Positions 50,458 through 60,472 of a stretch of DNA of 64,000 nt are shown here, in pieces. Location: positions 17,054,491 to 17,118,490 of the forward strand of contig NC_049979.1 in assembly GCF_000003815.2 (NCBI RefSeq), read 5' to 3'. Each line of letters begins with the position of its first letter. Position 1 is the first letter of the stretch. Made by a program: the position numbers and the translations under genes. The notes under the pieces were generated by a model. That model did not search any database, was not told where the DNA came from, and saw nothing but the letters and a program-made list of their open reading frames with translations. The stretch comes from Branchiostoma floridae (Eukaryota; Chordata; Leptocardii; Amphioxiformes; Branchiostomatidae).

Positions 50458-50514
<57 letters not shown>

Positions 50515-50534
50515 CAGTGTGTGTCGGCGTGTGT
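50458..50534 (+). repeat. (GT)n microsatellite
   Basis: About 55 bp of pure GT followed by GACAGTGTGTGTCGGCGTGTGTG. It is followed by GATAACTCAAGAATGGCTGG, which resembles the sequence after the (GT)n at 58.8 kb. Confidence 0.95.
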
Positions 50535-53310
50535 GAACAAGATAACTCAAGAATGGCTGGATGGATTGCTTTGATACTGTTGGTGGGATGTGACAAACAC
50601 TGGAAATGATTAAATTTTGGGCCCCTTTCCCTTGGTACTGCAGCAGAACTTCCGGCTTTATATCTCATGTGCTAAACAAGCTTTGGACACAATTTTCAGG
50701 CATTAGATAGCTTTTGTTTTTGCTTCACTGGGCGAAACTGATTCCTGTTCACAGCTAGTTTCTTTCCATCACTGGACAGCTGATTGACCCATTAGCATTT
50801 CACCACTAAATTGATTTTGTGAGGCCCTTGAACTCTGACGATTAAGTTCAAGGTGAGGTTTGAAATTTGATTATGGTAATCACAACTGAAGGCTTTTATC
50901 TGCCTGGCTAGGCTGGCAACTTAAGCAGGGTATCGTGTCATATGAAAAAAATCAATGGTAATAACAAAAATCACAATGGCTCAGACATCCACCATGAATC
51001 TATAATGATAGCTACCACAGGCCTACAGTGGTTCACCTACAATGTAACATTGTAGGGAGACCAGGTAGGTTATAGAGGACACTGCCAATTATATTTAGTT
51101 ACTTGTTCAAATGGTGTCACATTTAACCATTAAGACTTGAACATTGGGCAGACTAACATAAAGAAATTCCCATCACAAAAGTCTCCTCTCTCTTAAATCT
51201 TACCAGATGTAACACATCTTATTGGTCATCTAATATTCATGTCTTATTCTATAATCTATATATAGAAAAAGTACCTGAGGGGTACCTCAAGCACCTTCCC
51301 TGATATGATATGGCCTGCTTTATCATGAGCAGGCTTAATATCATATAGATGTATTTCCTGGAAACAGCTTTCTAGACTGTAACATTCAACTCTTGTTTGC
51401 TCATTTGCCTCTTAAGACAAACCTATGTAATTACATGAGCAACTTGATGTCTCGCTGTGCAAAATGTATCACCGTGAAATCAGAAAATGAGTTAACTATA
51501 GCCATGGAAATGAATTCCCTGGGCCATTACCCTTTGAAATATGAGCCAAACATGATCTGAATAAGATTTTTGTAAAGATGATACCACCAGAAGGTGAATT
51601 AGAAAATGATCTATATCAATCATTATCAGGTTTTGTAACATTTATGGGTGCAATCTGATTTCAGGAGTTTTGACAAAGTATTATATATATTAACTGTTGT
51701 ACATAGTAATATAAAATATAGTTTATACAATATGTATAGGATCTTTATGTATACTAAGGTATGAGAAGGTGCAATACATGCACAGAGATTTAAGTGGGTA
51801 GTGGTTGGGCTTCATTGATTATGTATTTAGTCTACTTGCATGTCTATTGTATGCTGCAATGCGTCAATGTACTCATACCTTAAGTAAAAAATTCATTCAA
51901 TAACATTGTAACTGTTGAAATTTATCAAGATGGCCAGTTCTACAGGTTTCAAAAAGAGTTCGGAGACCTCATATTTTCATGAAATATTTAGAGATTTCTA
52001 AAGAAAATTATTCAAATTTCTTGTGTAATTCCACATTTGCATAATCTATGCATGGTAATGTTCATGTTTACATTACATAGTTCAAGTGTAATATATAATT
52101 GGTATCTGTTAAGGCCACAGCAAGTACTTTTTTTGGATGACATCCGCTGTCAAACTGCATGCTGTCATCCACGGCACACCATCATCGGGCATGCCAAACA
52201 GCATGCCACCAGACAGCACGCCGCCAAATGGTGCTCTGACATCCACCCAAAAGTTCTTGAGTCATAGTGTTCAGATAACCAAGCAACAAACCAACAAACC
52301 ATCAACAAACCACAAACAGCCTTGAAAACACAACGTTTGTGTACATAACTGGTAAGATTTGACAGACTGAGGCAGTGTTGGTTATTACTGTTACTCTAAT
52401 TCCCAATGAATCATCTAACAACAGTAACCTGACATACCGGTAATAGCAATCACTATGGTGTAAAACTGTCATTCTTGTTGGACCGGCCCGGAAAAAACAG
52501 ACCTGAAAAAAATCAGTGGACTGGATCTTGGACCAATTAGAAAATGAACAGATTATATCGGCAGGTGTTAACCAGGCGTTCGGCCCAAGAAAATAACAAG
52601 AGCAAAGTAAAAGAGAGTTGATAGTCATTTTTACACAGTTATACAGTCAAACTTGGTCAAAGTTAGAGTTGTTTACATGAAGAGAATTTTAAAACGTCAG
52701 TGGAAGTCACTAAACAGAATCCTTAGAAGCGAAATGGACCATTGTTTGGTGTATCGCTCATTCACAAGTTTTTTAATACAGACAATCTGACAGGTCCAGG
52801 TTTAGGTACATCAGGTTCTGGGACCCTACCTGTTCCTGAATTTCCTGTACCAGTACCCACCCTTACTTAGCAATGATTCAATCTCTTCCCCGAAATCATT
52901 CTATACAGTCAATGTATGTTCAAAAGGAAACAGTATGCACAAGGTATCAGAGGAGGTATGAAAAACAATATACATCATTAAATCCCAGTATTTGTCATGT
53001 CTATATATGAACTTATCATATAAGTCAGTGGAACTTTGCCTAATATGCTCTTATGAAAAAAGAGAATGTACTTGCACATCAATTTGAAATGCATTATTTG
53101 TGCTGCATAATTATATTTCAATTACATGCATCACTAGCTTTTACCATCATGTTGTCTAATGCATTTTAATGCATCATTCAAAGAAATAATTTAAAATACA
53201 TGTACTGTATGCGTTGAACTACACAGTGCAGGGAAAGCTGACTAAAAATTGAATCAGTTTCATGACCACATACCTTCACCAAATGATGTTTGTATAAACA
53301 CAGTTACAGT

Positions 53311-53333
53311 TACACACATACACACACACACAC
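53311..53333 (+). repeat. Short (CA)n repeat
   Basis: TACACACATACACACACACACAC in intronic DNA. Confidence 0.9.
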
Positions 53334-53452
53334 TGTCATCCTTACAAAGTTACTGGCCACACAGAATGAGTCATATTCAGACCTGGAAATTCAGATCATC
53401 CACGTTATTCACTCTGTGACATTTATCACCTTTAAATTTGTTTCTAGCTCAC

Positions 53453-53572
53453 CTGTATATACAGCATTATAGAGCTGGAGCTGATCAACAGGAGATGGTA
53501 TTCCCAGGTTGAACGGCAAGATAGACATTAGAAATTTGTCACTTGGTGTTCTAAGAGGGTGGTCGCTAAGGG
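53453..53572 (-). CDS. Candidate coding exon 3 of the unit starting at 60.14 kb
   Basis: This 120-nt stretch is open in the frame set by the upstream exon. It has a strong acceptor (TTATTTTCAG) and a strong donor (ATACAG/GTGAGC). It encodes (A)LSDHPLRTPSDKFLMSILPF then NLGIPSPVDQLQLYNAVYT plus one base. The first two bases complete an Ala codon with the G left by exon 2 (58174). I do not recognise the protein. It leaves phase 1, which fits an AG at 45681-45682 (GTGTGCAG) leading in frame into the SLC17 N-terminus, so it could belong to that gene or to another one. Confidence 0.45.
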
Positions 53573-53710
53573 CTGAAAATAACACCTGTTTTGTTGATTC
53601 TAGTCTGGAGTGTGATTTTACTGAAATCCACGTATACACTTATCATGACTGACAATCTTTATTGTAATTGTTTATTTGCAAAATAACTAAAATCCTGGTC
53701 CTGTATTGCT

Positions 53711-53999
53711 CAATGGGTGGGGTTTACGGAAAAAACTGGGCCCAGCAGGTGAGCCTGCAGGGTAAGAAGGCTACCTGTTTCGGCCCAAGTGTATGCATGG
53801 GGGTTTGGATCCTAATGGAATTTTTCAAAGCTAAAACTGGGTACAATTCAGGGTGCATTGGACAGAGGACAACTGTTTGCTTCAGATGGAATTGTCAGTT
53901 ACCCAGTTTTAGCTTTGAAAAATTCCAACCCCCCAGCATACCCTTGCGACCCTAAAAGGGTTAGCCTGCTGGATCTGGGCATTTCCGTAAACCCCATTG
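53711..53999. mobile_element. 289-bp near-palindromic fold-back element
   Basis: The left end CAATGGGTGGGGTTTACGG matches the reverse complement of the right end (CAATGGGGTTTACGG). The inner arms repeat AATTTTTCAAAGCTAAAACT (53819 onward) exactly, as AGTTTTAGCTTTGAAAAATT on the other side. The arms are about 120 bp each with indels, around a loop of about 45 nt. No ORF and no clear target duplication are seen. This is the build of a fold-back or MITE-type element. Confidence 0.75.
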
Positions 54000-55897
54000 A
54001 ATATGTCTATCAACTACAGAAAGCTATATCCAGGAACTGTTTCACACTGTAGAACAAACTGGTGGTCTGGCTACACAGTGTGGCTGCACAAAAATGATGC
54101 AGAACTTGGAGGTACAATGTATTCATATGCAGGTGTATGTTACTAAACTTTCTAATGGTAACGTTACATATATCAAGTCCATTCAAAGTCACTGTGCGGA
54201 TGTCTGTTTGGAATCGATTTCAATTTTTTGAAATAATTTCTAAATGGATACTTCACATTTTGCAAATATGTAACGTTACTACCTAGACTAATATAACCAA
54301 TGTCATGCATTGAGAGGCAGTCACATTTGTACGTTACTGACACACTTGGCATTGACCATATTCTCAGCTTTTAACCTCAAATCTATAGCTATCCACACAT
54401 TTCTCTCCCTCCACCTGCAGGGAGATAAACTGTGACCTGAATGGCAAACCAATTTCAGATCAGACATGTACCTGCATCACACTTCCTGCCTGCACATGGC
54501 TTTTCTGATCCAGCCACTCAATAGTCTTGCTATGAAATGCAGGAGGTGCAGGCTGAATTGAAATGAGGCTGCAGTATGACTGTGTAGTGTGATTCATGGT
54601 GGGTCCTGCCAACCATAATCACAGGACTCTTTCAAAGGTAGCAGGTGCACAGTTTCAAAAGTTCTAACAGTGTGACTGTGAGACTATAACATTGAAATTT
54701 GGCAGTAAATACCTTTCATGAAAGTCAATATATAAAGCTGAACTTCTGAACAAGGGAGGTCAACCCATCTGGCTAATCAAGAACCATTTCTGTCATTGTT
54801 ATGATTTCTGTACTAGATACAGCATAGGATGCCAAATGACAACAAACACTGAAATTGGGTCTGTTTTGTCTCAATCCGGTTCTGACAGATCCTTTCTGTA
54901 TATGTTATGTCTATACAACTTGTCCACTTACCCTATCAATACAATTATGATGAGGGCTGAATCATAGTTTTTTTTCTTTATTTTTTACATTTATAGTGTT
55001 CCTACTATGCTACCTCTCATCAAAACGAATCTCGTGTCTTAATCTTGTGTCATTTAGTGTTACTGTCTCTGGACATTTTGTTGAGCTGAATCCAGGGCCC
55101 CTGGGAGTGTGTCATTAAATCCTAATTCCTCATACTTTGCATAATATACATGTCATATATCAGCTGTAGGCACCACCCTTAACCTTATACTCTGACTTTG
55201 ATACCTGAGAATCCAGGGGCTGGAGGTTAATTACACTGAAATTTGTCCAGGCCACACATTCTGGGTACATGTATCACCTTGAGGAAGATGTATGTTTAAC
55301 CTTTAGCAAGGAGGAGGGAATAGTCAGCAGAAATGGTCAGCTATAAATCCATTAAATATCAAATGCTGTGCTCTGCAACAAGCCCATTTAACCAAGGGAA
55401 CCATCAGCCGACTTGTGTTGGGAGGCCAAAGCTTGCTATGTGTCAACAGGGGCATGGGGGTATTTTATTTCCTGGAGCTTGGCCATTAATTCTTTACCAT
55501 GCACTCAGCTATGTATATTGTCAGCTAAGACAGAGCTAATGCTAATGGCTACATTTGATGATTCAACCTTGATCTTAGGATATTATTCAAATGTGCAAAC
55601 TCAATAATCCTAACCAAATAAATCATAAGTTCTGTAAATATTGTAAAGTAACCATGCACCTGCTGCCACTTCAGACATGGGCGACAAAAATCATAGTCAT
55701 CAAAGTAAAAAAATTATGTTTTCTGTAAAAAAGGTGTCACATCATATCATAACCATATCACAGCTGTAGCTAACTTTGCACAAAACCCTAGTAGGAGTGC
55801 ATATTGTGTTCTTACATGGTTTGAGCCTATGTGGGTTACAGGGAGAAGAACAGCATTCATTACTAGCTATAGTATCCTCTTATTTAATTGAGCCTAA
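54000..55897. other. Intron-like DNA, nothing recognised
   Basis: No exon, RNA gene or clear repeat could be supported on either strand. Confidence 0.5.
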
Positions 55898-56294
55898 GGC
55901 CACACCAATTCAATTTGTTGGTTCTCAGATTTCCCGACCCATTTTTTTCCGATTTCCAAAAAAAAGAAACATTTTGTCCCAAAAAAATAACATAGGTTTT
56001 GCTATTGCAAATCTTAAAAAAAAAACATTCCAGGGGCACATATTGCTGATAAACCAATCAGAGCGCTTATTTGCAGTCACATGATCAGAACAGTGGTATA
56101 AAATCAAAGGAAGAGATTCATTGGATAAATCATGAAATGAAAAACTGAAAACTTGACTACTTTACCTTGTTTTTCTGTGTTTAATAAGTTCACCACAGAC
56201 TTTTTGCAATGTTTTTTTTCTTTTTTTTTTCAACGGACCGCCCCAAAATTTTTCTGAAAAAATCCGAGAACCAAGAAATTAAATTGGTGTGGCC
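55898..56294. mobile_element. 397-bp inverted-repeat element with TAA target duplication
   Basis: The left end GGCCACACCAATTCAATTTG matches the right end read inversely, GGCCACACCAATTTAATTTC. Similarity continues through TTGGTTCTC(A/G)GATTT, about 35 bp with a few mismatches. TAA stands directly outside both ends (55895-55897 and 56295-56297). A 3-bp TWA-type duplication fits PIF/Harbinger-like MITEs, which is an inference. No ORF. Confidence 0.72.
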
Positions 56295-56771
56295 TAACTA
56301 AAGATTGGAAACCAAGTCCTAATTACCTCTAATCTTCTCCAAGAAGATTAAGATGAAAAAAGACATTTTCCAATCCTCACAATCTTTGGGGCTAAATTAT
56401 GTTATGGGTTGTATGGGTTATGAATTATTACCAATCAATTTATAGGCCATGTTACCATAGCAACTATCTAAACATAGTAAAGCTGCATTTTCCTAAGTGA
56501 CATCTACTAGCTGATCATTACTATTAGGAAAATTACATATTACATGCATACTCATTTCTACACATTATTTATTTTACTGACCTTTTAATCAAGTTCATGT
56601 ATTGTATATTTTGAGACATTGACCCTGCAGCTGATAGCATAAGGTGCAGGGTCAGAAGTCTACATGTTTACAGTTACATCTTTTTAAACACTAGGGCCTG
56701 ATTTTTTATATGCTATGGAGGCTACAAAGGAAATGGAAGGAAATTACCTTTATACAGGTATGGGTGTGATA

Positions 56772-57390
56772 CACCGGGTTGGGGTTTTGTGCGCGTGAAG
56801 AATTTGCGTGTGAAAAATCTGTGCGTGACAATATGCAAATTAGCTGATTCCCAAGGGATTCAAAAAGTTTTTGTAGTTCTATACTTAAAAGCTCAAATAA
56901 GATGGCACAAAATGGAATTAATCATCATATTGTTGCATTCTAGAGTACAAAATCTCGATCTGAGTGATTTTCAAGTGATTTTTAAATGTTAACTTTTCAC
57001 GCGCAAAAAAGTTTGAAATTTGCGTGTGAAACATTCTGCTTAAAAAAAAATGAAATGAAGCTTCTAGAATGGAGAAAAGCCTCAAATTGTTACATTTTAC
57101 AATACAAAACCTCATGAGTAATTTTTCCATTTATTTCTGTCAAATTTACGTGATTTTGAAATGTTTTAAAATATGCAAATTAACCTATTCCCAAGGGATC
57201 TAAAAATCAGGGTTTTTTCAAACCAAAAATTCAGGTAACAGATGGGAAATTATATCATAGGTTCAAATTTTTCTGCCATAGAACTCCTTGCTGCAAATTT
57301 TTTGACATATTTCAGGAACTTTATTTTTCACGCGCACATTTTTCACGCGCACGCGCAAATTCTCCACGCGCAAAAAAACCGCTCCCAGTG
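56772..57390. mobile_element. 619-bp inverted-repeat element with TA flanks and internal direct repeat
   Basis: The left end CACCGGGTTGGGGTTTTGTG and the inverted right end CACTGGGAGCGGTTTTTTTG continue into GCGCGTG(A/G)(A/G)GAATTTGCG on both sides. TA lies just outside each end (56770-56771, 57391-57392). Inside, ATATGCAAATTA..ATTCCCAAGGGAT is present at 56831-56865 and again exactly 340 bp later at 57171-57205. Many GCGCGTGA words recur. No transposase is recognisable. Confidence 0.68.
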
Positions 57391-58173
57391 TATTATCAAT
57401 CTGAAAAACAGGATGGTCTACTGTCAATTTATATCTTTTTTTTCCTAAAGAGACATTCAGAAGAAATAATTTTTAATCACAAATGGCAGGAACCTAATAT
57501 AAGTCACAGTAGTATGCACAATAGGTTTGGACAATGATTAACCTGTACCTTAGATTCTCTACTTACCAAATCTGTAATACCATCTACATGTCATTTACAA
57601 TTTCTCATCTAGGGAACTGGTGGCCTAATCAACTAGCAGTTAATGAGAATAAGTCACTGACGAGTCTACATCTCCAAATACTGGTCAACTGAAACTGAAT
57701 GATTTGTGGGCAGTTACTTCAACTAACTGAATTATAGATATGAAAAACAAACCAATTAGTGACTTCATTTGTTATTTGCATGAAACGGTTTTAAAACATG
57801 AAATCTTGTGAAAAAGAACATTTGCAAAATAATTTGAGGCCATGAAACAAAACATTTTTAAAATATGTGAAATTTATCAGCAACAAAATTTGGTACTTTT
57901 GCTGTAAAAAAGATCATCATCTCTGCTTTACCATTGCTTATGATTATATTCAATTGTGTACATAGAGTATAACCAGTTTTGACATTTGCTGATGGGATAA
58001 CAACTAATTGTTTACCTAGCAATGGGCAATAAAAATGAAACTTATTTCATCACACACAGATGCATATGGCAGTGAGTCATGTAACACTGCAATCAACTTT
58101 TACAACATGCACATAATGCAACCATATGGTAACAGTGAAACATGCAACGGGGGAAATCTGGGCAATTACAAAC

Positions 58174-58247
58174 CTACTGCCAGTCTTCTTATCACAGCAT
58201 GAAAGGTGTCACTTGATGCAGCCACCTGTAGCATGGTGCTTTGGTCC
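58174..58247 (-). CDS. Candidate coding exon 2 of the unit starting at 60.14 kb
   Basis: A strong acceptor (TTTATTTCTTGCAG) and a donor of moderate strength (GTAG/GTTTGT) bound 74 nt. In frame from the ATG-AA-AG of exon 1 they encode (R)DQSTMLQVAASSDTFHAVIR then RLAV plus one base. An internal ATG in a fair Kozak context (GCACCATGC) could also serve as start. Without transcripts the support is splice signals and phase continuity only. Confidence 0.42.
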
Positions 58248-58802
58248 CTGCAAGAAATAAATGGCCTACGTGGTGAAAATGGTGTATTGAAGTAATGACT
58301 GGGTTGCTGTAAATGTCATATCCACACCATGTTTGGATTACAAAATGCTATTCAAATTTCCTACTGATCAGAGGGTACCATGGGTAACATGGGCTGGCTC
58401 ATTCACAAATGTAAATTGGCAGATTGTGATAATCCTAATATCCTTTTTTCAGATGATGCCCTATTTTACGATACAGCAAAAGTGGTTCTATATTTTTCTA
58501 GAAATTAGAACATACAAAATACTTGAGGCATCAACTATATATTTAGCCATTAAGAAAAAATGTTTTTCTGAACATGAGTCTGATCTTTTTATGTTTATAA
58601 GACATCATAATCATCATCATCATACACACAATTAATTCCCTTGGTAGTGATATACACATCCTATATTGCTGAAGTGTTACCCAATTTTACATGTACGTGT
58701 AATAGTGAAAAAGAAGGTTATGTTATCAATTTTTTATTGGGCTACTTTCAAACTCATGTTTCTCATCTACTACTTTCTGCCAGTATTGCAGTGGGCTGTG
58801 TA

Positions 58803-58805
<3 letters not shown>

Positions 58806-58846
<41 letters not shown>

Positions 58847-58850
58847 TGTG
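58806..58850 (+). repeat. (GT)n microsatellite
   Basis: About 40 bp of GT, followed by CTGTGGATGGTATAACTCAAGAAGCTG. The ATAACTCAAGAA word is shared with the flank of the 50.46-kb repeat. Confidence 0.95.
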
Positions 58851-58889
58851 GATGGTATAACTCAAGAAGCTGTGGATAGCTCTGCATGA

Positions 58890-60135
58890 TATTCGATGGA
58901 AGATTAAGGGTTATAAAAAAAAGAAGTTCACATTCAACAATTGGCCTCCAAGAGTCTGGTTACAGTACTGCAACGGAGTTTCAAAGAAGGGAGGTCAATT
59001 TTTCTGCAAGTGCCATGTTCAAGATTTTTTTTAGTAGAAGTGGATCGGTCTTGAGGCAATTTTAGTTCATAAACACTTTGCATGTCATGATAGGACTTTC
59101 AAACATGTGACAAATGTATAGATAAGAAAGCAAAATATTGATAGACGTCAATTATGCAAATAGGACCTAATTAGCATAACTAATAAAAATAATACAATTC
59201 TATAGCAATGGATGATGGGAATTTCTTTCCTTTGGCATTTGGAAGTTTAGTAAAGCTTGGGCACATTTACTCCCACCAATACCTGAAAGCACACAGCCCA
59301 TATTCATGGCAATTACAAACTGCACTTAGCTACTCCACACAACAGGCACTTTCCAGCTGCATGTGACCATACCACTCATAACAAGGATTGTGCACGTCCA
59401 ACGTAGCATGTGGCTACCAAACGTAACCTGTTAGTTTCTTCAGTTACATTATTAATTAAAGATCAAGGGATAGTTAAAAGGGAATTTTTAACTGCTATAA
59501 ATACACATTCATGCAGCTGTTTTGGGGTACGTACTCATCTAGTTTTACTTTTAGTACTAGTAATGCATGAATGAGACCCTAAAGTCTTGAATAAAGGCAT
59601 TCTCCATAATAAGCCATTATTTGGTGAAGGTTTGTGTTCAGGGAACTCTTAATTAGATCGTACACAGGAGATGTGCGAGAGAATGAAAATAGTTTCTTCT
59701 TTTATAATGTGATTTCATTGTTCCAAACACAGCAATAATTTGAATAAAGCACTTTCATTATCACCGAATGTTTGTCATATTTTCCACAACTGACCCCTAA
59801 TACCTTGAAATCATCACCATAAAAACCCCTGGGACCAGTCCATACTTTTGTTAGCAAAACAATGGTGTTTTTGCCCTGGCTAACATACTGTAATTGTTTT
59901 CCCTTACAATGAATGAGTCATCTTTAACCATGTTGAAAATCATGATGTTGAATCAGATGAGATTGAATGTGATTTCATGGAAATCATGTCATCTGCCTAA
60001 TGTAAGCAACCAGACACTTCCCTTCCTGTTTTGAGAAGTTTCCCATTGTTAGGTGATGTAAGCATCCCGTCACACCTGCCTGAGGCTATCTGACACACCT
60101 GGCAGGCTACCTATCCAGACAACAATTCAGCTCAC
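58890..60135 (-). other. First intron of the - strand unit, nothing else recognised
   Basis: AT-rich DNA without a supported gene. CAAATAGGACCTAATTAGCA near 59157 resembles CAAATTAGGACTTAATATGC near 48200, a hint of another dispersed repeat. Confidence 0.4.
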
Positions 60136-60143
60136 CTTTCCAT
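60136..60143 (-). CDS. Candidate first coding exon (ATG GAA AG)
   Basis: An ATG in context ACAAAATGG is followed after eight coding bases by a good donor (GGAAAG/GTGAGC). The AG left over joins the G that opens the exon at 58247 to make an Arg codon and opens the frame that runs through exons 2 and 3. Short first coding exons of this kind are common, but eight bases alone prove nothing. Confidence 0.35.
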
Positions 60144-60166
60144 TTTGTGTAGGTTGCAACACCAAC

Positions 60167-60184
60167 GTCCCAGCATGCCCTGCG
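60167..60184 (+). promoter_or_regulatory. ZNF143/Staf-type binding site
   Basis: GTCCCAGCATGCCCTGCG agrees with 17 of 18 positions of the Staf/ZNF143 consensus YWCCCRNMATSCMYYRCR; only the first base differs. Such sites are frequent in divergent promoters. The match is by eye. Confidence 0.6.
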
Positions 60185-60212
60185 AAGGAATCTGGCACCT
60201 GGGAAAATTCAA

Positions 60213-60217
60213 CCAAT
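60213..60217 (+). promoter_or_regulatory. CCAAT box (distal to + gene)
   Basis: AACCAATCAAA, an NF-Y-type CCAAT box, lying in the divergent promoter. Confidence 0.5.
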
Positions 60218-60263
60218 CAAATTGCAGTACACATTACCATGCCCGACCTGTACGGAATCTCGA

Positions 60264-60268
60264 CCAAT
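60264..60268 (+). promoter_or_regulatory. CCAAT box (proximal to + gene)
   Basis: GACCAATCAATG, a second NF-Y-type box in the same orientation, 51 bp from the first and about 130 bp before the + strand ATG. Confidence 0.5.
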
Positions 60269-60397
60269 CAATGAAGAGGTAACATCGCGCCTGGGCCGTG
60301 TCGTCATCAAGAATTTAGGCCGTCCTTTCCTGTCAGGGAGGGAGAAAAACGAGACCGCCGGAACACCAGTGATTTTTCGGCGATTCCACCATCAAAA

Positions 60398-60472
60398 ATG
60401 GCGTTTAGAGCAAGTTTATGGAGCCTGCTATTTGTGGGAATTCTGTCTGTGGCCTGTGGGACGTATATCGAG
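60398..60472 (+). CDS. First coding exon of an unidentified secreted/membrane protein
   Basis: The ATG (context AAAAATGG) opens a 25-residue exon: MAFRASLWSLLFVGILSVAC then GTYIE. It has a short basic N-terminus, a hydrophobic core and small residues before the end, that is, a signal peptide with likely cleavage near ACG/TY. A strong donor (GAG/GTAAGAAG) follows in phase 0. The next exon is not recognised before the window end. The protein family cannot be told from a signal peptide. The open frame that continues past the donor to 60655 is most likely intron. Confidence 0.7.

Larger units (their letters stand above)
45664..53452 (-). other. Intron-like region, repeat-rich
   Basis: This lies between the SLC17 ATG exon and the - strand exon at 53453. 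Apart from the repeats listed separately I found no exon that connects in phase. A strong isolated donor (GTGAGTATT near 46212) has no convincing exon attached. Confidence 0.5.
60144..60397. promoter_or_regulatory. Compact bidirectional promoter region (254 bp)
   Basis: This separates the - strand ATG (60143) from the + strand ATG (60398). It is GC- and CpG-richer than the surrounding DNA and has no evident TATA box. It holds a ZNF143-like site and two CCAAT boxes in the same orientation 51 bp apart. Head-to-head pairs with this build are typical of housekeeping promoters in animals (family knowledge). Start sites are not known. Confidence 0.55.

Noticed and set aside
52130-52265. Short region with recurring GGCATGC/CATGCCA words
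   Set aside because: The words suggest a short degenerate repeat, but no unit length could be defined.
52800-52910. - strand candidate exon NDFGEEIESLLSKGGYWYRK with a good donor
   Set aside because: Its acceptor is mediocre and its phase gives an immediate stop when joined to the exon at 53453.
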